64,000 nucleotides of DNA from Solanum dulcamara (GCF_947179165.1 NC_077245.1:18198740-18262739), one strand, 5' to 3'. Shown: positions 20,090 through 32,884, counted from the stretch's first letter. Numbers and translations are program-made. Notes: generated by a model not told the origin, from the letters alone.

Positions 20090-22460
20090 GATATCGTCCC
20101 TATTTGTCATCGCTCTTATACTGTGTTATTTGATTATGTTTCTACTTATTTTTCCACGGGCATTGATTCTGTGTGTGAACCTCTTGCAGTGCCTATTAGT
20201 GTTTTCTATCTCAATAGGCGATTCCTTAGTAGTGGATCGGTAGTACCGAGGGTGTGTTGATTAATTTTGGATGTGAGTCTCTTGCTATACCCATTCATGT
20301 TTTTACCCTAGTAAATGATTCATGTGTGGTGAGTCGAGCATACCGAGGGGGTGTTATGACTTTCAGGTAGCGAGACTCAGACATACTTGATTACTTATTA
20401 GATAATTGATTTCGGTGTTACTTTTAGGTATGTACTAGCCATTTACTTATCATGCAATTCTTGAGTGATATGTTGATACAGTGATTTTAGTTTACCCGAG
20501 TTTATAACCTTGATTAAGGTGAGAGAGTGCTCCTAGTACATGTTTGAGAGGGGTGTTTGTTGTATTTAGTATATATTCATAACACCCTTGATTAAGTCAC
20601 CTTTTGTAGAATCCGTGAGAGTGGTTAGAGAGCTTGTAGATGTGTTTCCTATAAACATACTGGTGTTCCTACGAACTGTGATATCAACTTCGTGATTGAT
20701 TGGGAGATGGGCAACACATTTTCGTTTCTCCTAATCGAATGGCTCCAGCCGAGTTGAAAGAATTAAGGTATCAATTGGAAGATTATTAAAGAAAAGTTTC
20801 ATTCGGTGTAGTGATTCACCATGGGGTGTACAAGTTTTACTTGCGAGGAAATGAGATGGTACTATGAGGATGTATATCGATTATCGGCAGTTGAATAAGG
20901 TTACAATCAAGAATAAGTATCTTCTTCCTCACATTAATGATTTATTTGATCTACTTTAAGGTGTATCAGTGTTTTTCAAGATTGAATTGAGGTTGAGCTA
21001 CTATTAGTTGAGATTTCGAGATTTGGATATCTTGAAGACAACTTTCAGGACTCGTTATGAACATTATGGGATTATGGTCATGACCTTTAGGTGGACTAAT
21101 GCGCTAACTATTTAATAGAGTTGATGAACCAGGTGTTTTGGTCTTGTTTGGATTCCTTTGTGATTATATTTATTGATGACATTTTTGTTTACTCCAAGAA
21201 TGAGGTTGATTATGTTCGTCACTTGAAAATCGTGCTTCAGAGATTGAGTGAGAAGATTTCTATGCAAAGTTCTCCAAGTGTGAGTTTTGGCTTGACTCCG
21301 TAGCTTTCTTAGATTATGTGGTGACCAAGAAAGGAATTATAGTTAGTCCAGCCAAGGTTGCGAATGAAAATATGGTCGCGGATGTTTTGTGTCGGAAGGC
21401 ACCTAGTATGGGTAGCTTAGTGTTTCTTAAGGCAGATGACAGACCTTTGGCATTGGAGGTTCAGTCGTTGGCTAGACAGTTAGTCTAACTTGATATTTCA
21501 GTACTTAATTGTATTTTAGCCTTTGTAGAGGCTAGGTTTACATTGATGAATCATATGTGTTCCCGTTAGTTTGATGATAACAAGTTGAGAGTGATTCAGT
21601 ACAAAATATTGAAAGGTGAAGCTAAGGAGGTTTCTATTGATCTCAAGGGAGTTTTGAGGATTGGAGGTCATATTTATGTGCCTAGAGTTGGTGGTTGGGT
21701 GCGTGTGATATTTGAGGAGGCTTACTGTTCAAAGTATTCTATTCATGCAAGGGCAGCAATGTTGTATCATGATTTGAAGACAAACTATTGGAGGTTTGGT
21801 ATGAGGAGGGACATCATGGTTTTTGTTTCCAAGTATCTGAATTGCCAGCAAGTGAAGTATGAGCATAAAAAATGGGGTGGTACAATGTAGAGGATGTTCA
21901 TTCCCTAGTGGAAGTAGGAGCGCATTACTATAGACTTCATAGCCGGGTTACCCTTGATTATGGGTAAGTATGATTTTGTTTGGGTGATTGTAGATCGATT
22001 AACAAATGCATTTCATTCCAGTGAAGACTAGTTATAATGCGAAGTAGTTGGTGAAGATCTACATTCATAGGATTGTTTATTTGTATGGTGTACCTCTCTC
22101 TATTGTATTTGATAGAGGTACACAGTTTACGTCACATTTCTGGATTTCAATGCAGGAGTAGATAGGTACCAAGCTTGAGTTGAGCACCGTTTTTCATCCT
22201 CAGATCGATGGCCAGTCCAAGCGGACTATACAAGTTCTTCAGGATATGTTTTGAGCTTGTGTTATAGATTTTTGTGGTCATAGAGACCAATTTTTACTCC
22301 TTGCGGGGTTTGCTTATAATAATAGTTACCGTTCCAGCATTCAAATGGCACCATTTGATGCTTTGTACGGGAATAAGTGTAAATCTTCCGTTAGATGGTT
22401 TGATTCATTTGAGATTCGACCTTGGAAACACATTTGTTAAGAGACTCCATGAATAGAGTG
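20090..22460 (+). pseudogene. gypsy pol remnant (protease, RT, integrase)
   Basis: The protease part shows TVLFDYVSTYF with the catalytic GST segment missing. The RT part includes [14 protein letters not shown], then [17 protein letters not shown] with an intact DD pair. The integrase part includes GHIYVPRVGGWVRVIFEEAY, a partial zinc-binding region (YLNCQQVK) and TIDFIAGLP. It ends with NNSYRSSIQMAPFDALYG. RNase H is deleted near 21360. Frames shift repeatedly. Confidence 0.85.
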
Positions 22461-22483
22461 AAATTGATTCATCAGCATCTTGT

Positions 22484-24960
22484 GAACACTTTGGGGTGAA
22501 CGCCCATCCGAACAAGTAGGGTCAATAGTTCAGCATTTAGGCCATAACATTGACTAACCAAAAAATATTTAACCCAACAAGTGCTCTCTGAACCAAGATA
22601 GATAGTCTCCTACACTAGGCTCCCAACAAACCTGGACTTTTTTTGTATTCCTACCGGATATCAAAACAAAACATAAGGATTGTTTCTAGCCATGAGTTCC
22701 CCTATGACATAAGCGCTCTTGGATGCCACAGTAGGCAAAAGAGCTACGCAAATACTCACTATCTGAGGACGCCATCGGACAAGATATGAACTTATCACTT
22801 GAGCTGATCCTTCTTACTGTGGAAGAAAAATTAAGAATTTACCATCCATGGAAGAATTCATTGATAGTAAAGTTGTTTGGGAAAAAAAAATTATACATAA
22901 CTACCTTAAAAACAAACGGACAAAAATATAGAAACTCGCACAGCCCCTTCCCCTCATAAACTTGGGGTGGGATGTCTACATAGCAAAATCTAATGAAGTG
23001 GAAAATATGAGCAAAGCTCTTCATAAAGGCCCCTAGTTTATAGTAGAAAGCTATCAGTGAGAAGATGGGAACCTAACTTCGTACCAGAGGTAGCAACAGC
23101 CACTTACACTGCCATTTGGATCAGGCTCCCCCAACTATCAATAGAATTATATGATAGAAATATCCTAGAAAATATTGGTAAGAAACTCGAAAGACTCTTA
23201 AAAATAGACACTTGTACTTCAGCAACCCTCCGAGGAAGATATGCAAGAATATGCATCCAAGCCCCCCATAAACCATCTAGTGAGGAATAAAGTTTAGATT
23301 AGGGCTGGGCATTCGGATGGTTCAATTCGGTTTGTAAATTTTGGTTTGGTTTTTTGGTTTTAGTTTGTGAAAATGTTAATCCAAACCAAACTAAAATAAA
23401 TTCGATTTGGTTCGGTTTGCACAATTTTGGTTCGATGTTCGGTTTGTGAGATTAGTTGAATAAATTCACCACCTCCTTTAGTCCTTCGTATGAATTTTTC
23501 AAAAAATATACCACAACTAATATGTTTCAATCACAAAGATAAAAATGTAACACACACTCACTACTAATATTCATACAAGGAAAAGAGTAAAATAGACACA
23601 AGCAAAAATAATTTTTCTTCATATATATATATAAAGAGATCTAGTGAATTGTAATGAGAATAAATATAAAGAGATCCAGTGCACATGCAACCCTCCTACA
23701 GGCTACAACCTGTGGCTTTAGGCAATAAGATTCAGGCTTCTACTGTGGAGAGTATATAAATAAATTTTAATTTTTTGGTTAACCAAATTAAAATAGCTAA
23801 AACCGAAAGCCAAACCGAATAACTGAATTTTTAGAATTTAAAACCAAATCAAGCTAAACAAATCGAAAAACTAAACCAAAATTTAAAAAATATTGGTTTG
23901 GTCAATTTTTTCGGTTTGAACCAAATTATGCCCAACCCTATTTCAAATTGAGAACCACATTTAAAAATAATCTATGAAGGGTAAATGATTTTGTGTACAT
24001 GTTATGGAAGACTGGGTCATGTTCTACGAAACTGTCTAAAACTCATCCCTACAAAAACAATAGTCAAACACCTTTAACACCCAAACAAATAGAATCAGAA
24101 ATGGAAAACAGTCACATTTCCTAAGAGGAAGAAATCCCCACCTACAAATACGGAGAAAGTAAATGGAGGGAGAGACACACAACCACAAGGCATGATGCAC
24201 GATGCAGGTAACAATCATGGAACCAACTTCAGGTAAGTCCTATTTTACATACTCAAATAAGTTTAATATCCTGAATCGCCAAAATATTTCTCAAGTAAGT
24301 TGGAACTCCAATCTAAATCCGATAGAAATGAAAAAAGGGAAAGAGAAAGTTAGGAATGAAGAGAATGGGTCCCAGACCCAAACCCAGGATCTCCTAGAAG
24401 TTCCTTAATTCCATTTGTCAAGCAAATCCTTTCATTACAAATACTCAAACTATTGTATCTCATATGAGATTACACAATCTCCCTTTAGAGAGCTCCATTA
24501 ATAGTAAGGGGCCCACAGAGAATAACACCTCTCTCACTGAAAAAGAATTCCACACTGCAACTTCCATGGAAGCCATCATCACATAAACTCTCCACCAGTG
24601 TAATCCCTACTCTATAGAGAGAAACCATCACTCTGACCCTGATGAAATGATAAGGGACGCCCTTTCAATTTACTCCCTTGTCTCTCTCATTCTAAATGAA
24701 CTTCATCCTCTCCCTTCCCTTATGTCCATTACTCTTTCTCCTCCTCTTCCTCCAAAGAATGGCACAACCGCAATCATCCCACCAATAAGTAGAAATTCTT
24801 TCTCTCATTTTGGTCACGACTCCACAACCATCGAATCACAGACCAAAATCATGGATGGAACTCGCAATGCAAGGGATATCCTTTATAGTGGATGGAACTT
24901 GCAATGTAGGAGCGATCCTTATCCTTTCAAATCAAGGTTAGGGAGATCGTAATCAAACTG
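22484..24960 (+). pseudogene. LINE ORF1 remnant (DUF4283 and zinc knuckle), first part of a split LINE
   Basis: The plus strand carries LTVEEKLRIYHPWKNSLIVK (about 22818), a stop, ALHKGP, a frameshift and MRRWEPNFVPEVATATYTA (23057), then LERLLKIDTCTSATLRGRY: the DUF4283 RNA-binding domain of LINE ORF1. A hAT-like element interrupts at 23300-23940. Afterwards a zinc-knuckle remnant reads CYGRLGHVLRNC near 24010, with one cysteine of the CCHC set apparently changed to tyrosine. A proline- and serine-rich tail continues to about 24950. Stops and frameshifts show it is inactive. It belongs with the ORF2 pieces at 25560, 40669 and 43652. Confidence 0.8.
23300..23940. mobile_element. hAT-like non-autonomous element inside LINE ORF1
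   Basis: A 641-bp element whose ends are inverted repeats: TAGGGCTGGGCATTCGG on the left and, read inward, TAGGGTTGGGCATAATTTGG on the right. Subterminal regions are full of CGGTTTGGTT/AACCGAA words. The 8-bp flanks GTTTAGAT and TTTCAAAT agree at five positions, fitting an old, mutated target duplication. The ends match the better-preserved element at 33773-35262. There is no ORF. Confidence 0.75.
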
Positions 24961-25040
24961 ATAATCCAAGACCCAACTTACCTAGCATAGGTAGTTAAGA
25001 AGAGTATGAATCATGCAATAGAAAATCTAGGCCATCTTAT

Positions 25041-25376
25041 GTGGACCCAGACATTGCTTCACACCCATTTGATGGATGCCCAGAACCTTATGTCGATGTC
25101 TTCAATCAACAATCTTATAGCACAAATCTTCCAGAATATAACCTTCTTCCCGATGAATCAACCATCGATGTCAATATTAAACCCCTCCTTCGTCCCATAG
25201 ATACAATAAGAGCCACAACCCTAGGGATGTCAAGTAGGGAAAGGTTTGAAAGATATAAGAGAGACTGCAAAAACCTTAAGGAAGAACAACGAGGAGCTGG
25301 AACTCCTCCTAGCCTTCTTTTGGAAATAAAGAGCTCAGGTCGTCGTATTGGAAAAAGTACTAATAAAAGAATTTAG
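25041..25376 (+). pseudogene. LINE ORF1 C-terminal / ORF1-ORF2 junction remnant
   Basis: An open frame of 111 codons with SSRERFERYKRDCKNLKEEQR, a charged segment lying between the ORF1 body and the endonuclease of the same LINE. I do not recognise a domain. Position and orientation make it part of the LINE rather than a host gene. Confidence 0.45.
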
Positions 25377-25559
25377 AGAACTTACAAGAGAGGCCTTTAT
25401 TGTGTACTTCCCTAGGGAACTTACACATTGCTAAATGAATCTGGGAAGTAAGAAAGGCAATACCAAGTAGCTGTAGCAATGAATCCAATGATAGACCATT
25501 AGAGGCCTCCCCTGAATAAAGAGAAGAAAATTATGAACCAAGCACCAATAACAAAAATC

Positions 25560-26412
25560 CTAATAAATTTTATAATTTAGAATATTAGGGGGGCAACAAT
25601 ACTAATTTTAGGAGACAGTGTGAGTCAATGATTAAAATGCACAAGCCCTTTATGTTAGTGCTACTGGAAACAAGAGTGCTAGAGCATAAAAGGTTGACTG
25701 AGGTACCCTAACTTAGCTCCCAGATCCAGTCCTCAGCTGATGGTTTATCTGGAGGAATTGTCATCATGTGGAAAAAAGATGCCATTAAGCTCGAAGACAA
25801 CTCCATCACTACGCAGAGCATCCATGTGATCATTCAGGTAATCCCTGACTCAAAACCTTGGCTTTTTTACTGCCATTAATACTAATAACGACTTTCTTAC
25901 TAGAATTAGACTTTGGGCAAATCTCACCAATATTTCTAAATCTTTTAGTGGAGATTAGATTGTTGAGGGATACTTTAATGAGATCTTGAAAGCAAATGAG
26001 AAGTTTGGTAGGACCCATATCAATAATTACAAATCTAACCTCTTTAGGTAATGCCTTGACCAATGCAGTATGGTGGACCTAGGGTTTAAAGGGTGCAAAT
26101 ACACTTGGACCAATAAAAGGTACAAGAATAGACAAAACCTTATCTTGGAGAGACTGGATAGATGTGTATCAAATAACACTTGGATACTTTAGTACCCTCA
26201 GTCTACTGTGACATATCTACCTAGAACCAAGTCTGACAATTGCCCCATAATGATCATACTTTGGTCATCTCAAGCCAATAGCCATAAGAAACCCTTCAGG
26301 CATGAACCTATGTGGTATGGCCATCCCAATTTTATAGGTATCATCCAAAGCTGTTTTGATTAGTCTAATACATATGGCTCATTCCCAAATGCCCTAACCC
26401 TACCATTTTAAA
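25560..26412 (+). pseudogene. LINE ORF2 endonuclease segment
   Basis: In shifting frames the plus strand gives FIIQNIRGA, then LVLLETRVLEHKR near 25655, SGGIVIMWKK near 25750, IVEGYFNEILKANEKFGR (25957), LGFKGCKYTWTNKRYKNR (26077) and LILERLDRC (26140), LPRTKSDNCPIMI. These are the ordered motifs of an apurinic-type LINE endonuclease (GDFNE and SDHCP boxes, both changed here). The reading stops at 26412, where the minus-strand gypsy LTR begins. The expected linker and first RT motifs (about 0.8 kb by family comparison) are absent on the other side. Confidence 0.8.
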
Positions 26413-28310
26413 TGTCACGGCCTGAAATAAATACAACTCAAGTGTAATGGCACTCATCCATTCCCACTGGCCAAGTTGGCCTAAACCCAACAAATGTGGA
26501 AATAAAAATGGAAATAGTTCAAAATAGGTAATTTAAAGACAAAAGCAAAAATCAAATTAGTCATCTATTGACACAGTACCTAGCAAGCGAACAACTAAGA
26601 CTATGCTAAGCTAGTGAAATACACATACCTCTTTCATACCAACCAACCCCCAGACTACAACCTGTATAAAAATCAGCCTAGTTTAACAGTTCTAATAGCA
26701 CGAGTACATATATCTCAGTAATAGTATATCTCAAGTCTCAGTCATATCACAACAGTCAACATCATAGAATGGGAAAAATAGGGGGTAAAACAGTCCATAA
26801 TGGCAAAAAATATATGATGCAAATGCAGTGTAATGCAATATCACGTATAGTGATGCATATTTGTCGTAATAATACACATCCATTGACTAGCAAGGCAGAA
26901 CCTATGGGAGCCACACATGGCTTATGTATCCACTGAAACCATTTTCCAGTGGCATAATAATCTCTCACTGGAACCATTTTCCATTGGCAAAATTATCTCT
27001 CCCCATAACCATTTTCCATTGGCATAATCATCTCTCGCCGGAACCATTTCTCATTGGCATAATCATCGGATCAAATTCTATATCAAAGTATCAAAACTAT
27101 TGTAAATATGCAATATCCCTGTAAAACACAATGATGAATTGATATAATCAACAAGTCACTCATATTATGGCGATTATATTCAAGTGTTCACAATAGGCCA
27201 ATGATTAATTCATATCGGACACAACATGCTAAATCATCTCAATTATCATTTATTTCCCCATTTTTCGTTATCACGTTCAATTGTATATCAAATAATCCCA
27301 AAAATCACTTTCCATTATTCTCCAACACATAAGACACGGATACATGATCCTACAAACTTAAGCAAAGGTTTATGAATTCATTTGCCTTGATTTTAACCCC
27401 AAACTACTCTGAAATCTGAGCTTTACCCTTACACTGACATTTAAAATCAAGATAATGTATTCAAATATGCAATTTTAATGAGAACACGAGTCTAACAAAA
27501 CTCATAAGATACGGATACATGATCCTACAAACTTAAGCAAAGGTTTATGAATTCATTTGCCTTGATTTTAACCCCAAACTACTCTGAAATCTAAGCTTTA
27601 CCCTTACACTGACATTTCAAATCAAGATAATGTATTCAAATATGCAATTTTAATGAGAACACGAGTCTAACAAAACTCAAATCAATATTTTTTGAAAATC
27701 AAACCAAATCTGACTCGAAAAACCCAAAATACCTGATTTTGAAAACTAATAAAAAATCCATAAATTTTTACATGAAAATGATCCTTGAAGTATTTAGAAA
27801 CAAATACTGAAAACAAATTTGAATTTGGAGTTGAAATCAGCCCTCAATCACCAATTTAAGAAATCAAATGTTCTTGATGAAACCCCCAATTTTGAAGCTC
27901 TAAAATCATGAATCCGAAGTGAAATATACATTAAAACTACCGGGTAATGAAAGATTGAAGTCAAAAATACTTACCCACACCAAGATTCTTGAATAGCCCT
28001 TTCCAAAATTGCCTAATCCAAGCTTCTAGGGTTCAAAAATGGTGGATATGGGATAAAATCCCGACTTTTGAAATTTTAGGTCTGCCCAAGGATTGCTCTT
28101 CGCAGTCGCGATATCCCTCCTCGCGATCGCAATGAGGAAATTTGGTAACCTCATTAATTATCCATCGTGATAGCGGAGAAGACCTTACGATTGCGATGAA
28201 TAACCAAACAAACACTTATACGCGATCGCGAAGAACAAAAATAAAGGATAGAATACCAGCAAACACAACAAAATCCTACAAGTCTCAAGACCCGAAATAA
28301 ACCCTCATAA
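26413..28310 (-). repeat. 3' LTR of the minus-strand gypsy, distal piece
   Basis: Starts (plus strand) TGTCACGGCCTG, the complement of an LTR end in CA. It aligns with 38143-40047 in the other LTR. Relative to that copy it lacks about 235 bp near 26560 and has an extra 175-bp tandem duplication. The match stops at 28310, where the inserted gypsy fragment starts. Confidence 0.85.
27331..27680. repeat. 175-bp tandem duplication within one LTR
   Basis: Units 27331-27505 and 27506-27680 differ at only about three positions. The matching part of the sister LTR (about 39245-39420) has a single copy, so the duplication arose in this LTR after the element had integrated. Confidence 0.9.
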
Positions 28311-29796
28311 TGCTAGGATGCTTCTTGTACCCTCCCATAATCTTGTAAAGGTAAAGAATGATACAAGATAATGGGTCTAGAGGATTACAAGCGGAGTTAA
28401 GGGAAATGGTGAAAGAGTTTAAGTAAAACTGACTAAACTAGTTGGTTACTACAGGATAGCGAGCTTCTATGCCAAAACTCTTTTGGAATTATACCAGATT
28501 ATGTTGGACAAAGCAAAGAACGACTACGAGAGATATTATATGAGGGGACTGCAACATTATTCGATAGCCAACCCTAAGGATTAGAAAAAAAGGGGAAGAA
28601 GGACCCAAAAGATCGAATGCCAGTTAAAATTCTGAAAAGAGTCGAGAAGGACTATACGAGGATAACGGTTCCCAAATTATCAACATCGTTATGAACCTAT
28701 TTTGTACTCTGTAAGAGTAGGGTGCTATATGGGTTATTGTGAGTAGGCTAATAAATCAGCCCATTTGCTTCCAATCAAGAGCACCTATGCAGCTAATATT
28801 AGGTGGAGTTATACAACATGGAGGTAGTAAGGTTCCGTGAGGTTTCCCCAGCTAATATATTAGATGGAAGAACTTCAATTAAGATTAACATTTGGACATC
28901 AGTCCAAGAAGAGATCGGGAACACAAGTAGGTCTTAATACTCCAGTTTTTCCCTCGAGCTGCTGAATAGACTGAGTATACTATTAGATGTTAGAAGATAT
29001 ATTGCAGACTAATATGGTTGGCTTTAAGAGTAACTGAGACGATCGCCCACCACTTATTGAATTTGCCTATAAGAAGGGCTACCATTCCAGCATTCAGATG
29101 ACCCCCTACAAGATGTTGTAAGGCAAAGTGTATAAGTCCCCCTGTTGGGGAAAAAGACTAAGTTGGTAGGCCAAACAGGATTAAGCAAACCATTGAATAA
29201 CAACCCAGAGTTGGCAGAAATGAGATACAGATAATTGACATCGACATTCAGAGTTCAAATGGATGATTGGATGTTTATCACGGAGTCACCTAGAAAAGGG
29301 GACTTAACCCAAAATATATTAGACTGTATCAGGTGACTCATAAGGTGGGCAACGTGGCTGGTAAGTTGAGCTTACCACCTCATTTGGAAACTATACGCCC
29401 AATCCATCAGATAAGAATGCTTCGCAAGGGTACTAACAAGTCACCCAGGATATATTCCATAGCTGATGTCCAGGAGATGGAATCCTGTGAGAAAAAAAAA
29501 CCTATCGCCATCTTAGATTGGCAAACTGGAAGATGGTAGACTAAAGACGTGCCTTCCATCAAGATACGGTGGAAAAACCAAAACCAGAAAGAGGATGACC
29601 GGGGAAACTGAAAAGAACATGAAACACAAGTATTCGCACCTGTAACCGATGTTTATAGGTAACCCCAACTCCTGAAATTCATATATTAAGTACTTGTATG
29701 GAAGTAGTATGTGTTAGGTAAATAGCAAAGAATCTCCCTATGGTCTGTATAAAGTTCTAAGGGAAGTTTTGTTTAACATTCGGGGACGAATGTTCT
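28311..29796 (+). pseudogene. gypsy integrase/C-terminal remnant
   Basis: The plus strand carries scattered pieces: a SAHLLPIKSTYAA segment (about 28755), the IEFAYKKGYHSSIQMTPY segment (29055), and the 68-codon frame 29333-29539 with GNVAGKLSLPPHL and ETIRPIHQIRMLRKG, the end of integrase before the chromodomain-like tail. Stops are frequent. There is no catalytic core left in frame. Confidence 0.7.
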
Positions 29797-29810
29797 AAAG
29801 GGGGGAAGGA
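29797..29810 (+). other. Polypurine tract of the plus-strand gypsy fragment
   Basis: AAAGGGGGGAAGGA directly before the LTR start TGTTACACCCC at 29811. It primes plus-strand DNA synthesis in LTR elements and fixes the LTR boundary. Just upstream is the characteristic GGGGACGAATGTTC. Confidence 0.85.
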
Positions 29811-32800
29811 TGTTACACCCCACCCTTTTTAAACTCGGAATGTCTCATAAGTTCCTTGGACATTATCATGTGAGCCGGATACGCTACGACACTATCAAAT
29901 GACTCTAAGGAAGGGAGAATGTGATACCCCATAGTAGAGAAGGTTGGAAATTGAGTCATAAGAATTCAGAAGGAATTGGAGGCCAAGTAATGAGTCGTAG
30001 GACTCGATTTACCTACGTAAGATACTAACTTGGAAGTCTTACATACTTAAGCTATTGGAGTATGTACTAAGCTTGCATAGCATGGATTACATAAACTCTT
30101 AAAATAAGACGAGATTACGAACCCACGAGGGAGGAAAAAAAAGTGACACATGGCAGCCTAGAAAGGTGACACGTGGCAGCACCTCAAGCAGGTAGGTGAC
30201 CCACCTGCTTGGGGTCAAGTAGGTGACCCACCTGCTTGGGGGGAGGTGGACCCCACTGCCATATGGCAGCACCTTAGTGGCAGCATGTATGTGTTGGCCC
30301 AATGGGGGCCGAACATGTGTCACCCTTAGGGGATGACACATGTCACCCCCTAAGGCAACATATATCTACATGTATTGTGACTAATGACTTCATTGTTTGT
30401 CCAAAAATCAGCCAAAACATAGAGAGAAAACGTGAGAGGAAAGGCAGCCATGGCTTTGGAAAGTTAAAGGTAAGTTTCTCGATTTTTCTCCGCGAATTAA
30501 TTATTTACGGTATTCTTCAACCCTGTGAAGATGTATATATGTATTATAAGACAGATACGGAACCATCTCTTCATCTCTATGCCTAGAAAAGTGAAATAAA
30601 GAAGAGGAAAAACGTTGGAGGCAAGAGAGGAGGGGCTACGGGTTTGGCTATTGGAGGTAAGCCTCTGAGTTTTATTATGTGAATTAATTAATTATGGTAT
30701 ACCATGGTTATATAACGATGTTTAATAATGAAAAAATCCAATTTAGGGCAGCGAGGAAGTCGTACAAACAGCCCGCTCAATTTCAGCGCGTTTGAAGAAG
30801 TTTTGAGTTGCGATTTGATAATTTTGGCCAATTTCGGGTAAGGTAAGGTTTCTACTTTTAATTTGGACTATATGGTGTTGTTATGGAGTGTTTTACACGC
30901 CCTATAGGGGGCTGGAAATGTGAAAATGGAATAGAAACACTTGACGTTCGGAATAAACTAAATTGGAGTCACTATAGTTGAATTGTCGTCGAAATAAAGT
31001 ATTGCTCTTGTGAGGTGCTGCTACAGGGGTGTGGATTGTTGTTGCAGGGTATAAATATGTTCTAAATGAGGTGGGGGAGATTTTGGTTGCATCCACACGA
31101 TCCCCCGCTTCGTACGGTTAAAGGTTTTGCAAAATGGAAACTAGAAACCCTATCTTGATATCGTATTTTTGAGCGAGTTGTTTGTAGTTTATGTTATATA
31201 TTGTTGGTGTGAATTGCGTAAACATATGTTGCAGGTTGTTGTTGTTGGTTGGCTGTAGTGTTTAGGGACCTAATTGGAAATTTGGATAGGGCACATTATA
31301 GGGGAGGTGCTGCCCAATTTTTGTTAACGCCTTAACTAGTTAAGGAACTAGTCGAGAAGGCGAGCAAAGGGATGAATGCTATGAATACTCGTGGGTAGTC
31401 TAAGTTGCTGAAAAGTCTAAGGTTGTTAACACTTGCATTACTTCCATGTTAAATAGGTTTCGAGGACAACGACGTGAACACGATTAAGGGGAATCCATAA
31501 GAGGTATGTGAAGCTTCTCTTGGTATGTTTTTGGTATAGGTATGTAAAACCTATCTTTTCTCTTTTGGCATGTCTTAGATGTAAGCAGGATATGATATAA
31601 GCTTTGGGGGTAATTCCATTCCAGGTTCTGAATATGACTTCAGGACCCTCACTCACTTTTGAATGTTAAACTTTAAAGTAGTAAGCTGCTATCTTCGAGT
31701 CTTCTATATGACTGTATAACAAATTATTCGACTAAGCTCTTGTTTGAAAAAAAAAAGAAAGGCTCTGAGATAACCAATGCTCGGACTGCTATAAGATATT
31801 TCACATTGGTATACGTCTAAGATTTCCAAAAACTCCTTTTTACATAGTCCTTAGTGACAGTTAGAGAGTATGCGTTAGATACCTTCTGCCCTGATCCCTA
31901 GGTGATGGTGCACTTGATGACTTCATTGAGTCTCAGATAATGATTTAAACTGTGTTTTGTTTCTCACTACTCTACTCGTGTATATTGTAACACTTTTTCT
32001 CCGAGTCCCGAGCCGGTTAACAGATTCGTGCAATTCACTGCATTATTCACCGAGTCCCTCGCTAGAGGGCCGGTATCTATATGTATATATATGATGATGA
32101 TGTATTGTAATAAGGTGATGATGGCACGGGGCATGATACTGATACTATGATGATATGTTGTATTAAGGTGATGATGGCACAGGGCCTGATACTGATACTA
32201 CAAATATGATTCACCGGATCCCTGATAGGGCCGGCTATATTGAAAGTTTGAGCATGCATGATTTTACTTTTCCAAGTACCGGTTTCTGATTTGACATTTT
32301 ATCCCCTGCTTCTCTACTTCAGATATGCTTCTAGTTGTATCATGTTATGTTTTACATGCTCAGTACATATTTCGTACTGACCCCCTTTCTTCGAGGGGCT
32401 GCATTTCATGACCGCAGGTACATGTAATAGTTTTGGGAGTCCGTCAGCTTAGGATTCCATTCAACTCAGTAGGAAGAGGCTCCATTGTATCGAAGCCTAG
32501 TTATTTATACGGACCATGGATGTGTAAAATTATTGTGTCTATTCAGGGGTACGGCGGGGGCCCTGTCCCGCCATATATTGTCGTTAATATTTTTAGAGGT
32601 CTGTAGACATGTATATGTGGGTTGTGTATGTCAGTTTGATTCAGCTGGGTCTACATGATATATGATATATGTTATTATGTTATGACAGTCCTGTCGGCTT
32701 GCGTTCCTTGTCATGTTGTGATACAAATGAAAAGGGCTACAGGTTATGAAAATGTTATCGCCCAGTGAGGCTCTGTTACATGACATTGTTTTATTTACAG

Positions 32801-32884
32801 TTCAATTTGACCATTATTGATAGCTAGGTACACGGAGGGTCCAGGTCGGACCCCAGTCACGGCCTACGGGGTTGGGTCGTGACA
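29811..32884 (+). repeat. 3.07-kb LTR (3' LTR of the gypsy fragment)
   Basis: Begins TGTTACACCCC and ends GGGTTGGGTCGTGACA. It is the same family as the solo LTR 52383-56069: both carry CTCACTACTCTACTCGTG, a CAGTAC/GTACTG hairpin followed by a CCCC-TTTCTTC-GGGG hairpin (32361-32398 here), a GGCGGG/CCCGCC hairpin (32553-32572) and the same last 20 bp. It also holds a 21-bp direct repeat (30194-30214 and 30221-30241) centred on AGGTGACCCACCTGC. Confidence 0.85.

Larger units (their letters stand above)
15993..22483 (+). mobile_element. Decayed Ty3/gypsy retrotransposon, plus strand, 3' end missing
   Basis: The order is 5' LTR (about 15993-18563), primer-binding site (18567-18578), gag (from 18964), protease remnant (about 20100), reverse transcriptase (about 20680-21360) and integrase (about 21590-22460). 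The RNase H region is deleted: the RT-end phrase [12 protein letters not shown] near 21340 passes almost directly into [15 protein letters not shown], which in intact elements lies several hundred bp further on. No 3' LTR follows. After 22483 the sequence changes to LINE ORF1. Many stops and frameshifts show it is dead. Confidence 0.85.
28311..32884 (+). mobile_element. Plus-strand gypsy fragment (integrase end plus 3' LTR) inserted in the gypsy 3' LTR
   Basis: The 5' part (28311-29796) is heavily decayed integrase and C-terminal sequence (IEFAYKKGYHSSIQMTPYKM near 29055; LSLPPHLETIRPIHQIRML near 29365). It is followed by a polypurine tract and a complete 3' LTR (29811-32884). The 5' LTR and most of the internal region are missing, so the copy is truncated. 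It interrupts the LTR of the minus-strand element and about 0.2 kb of that LTR is missing at the junction (compare 40048-40257). Confidence 0.85.
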
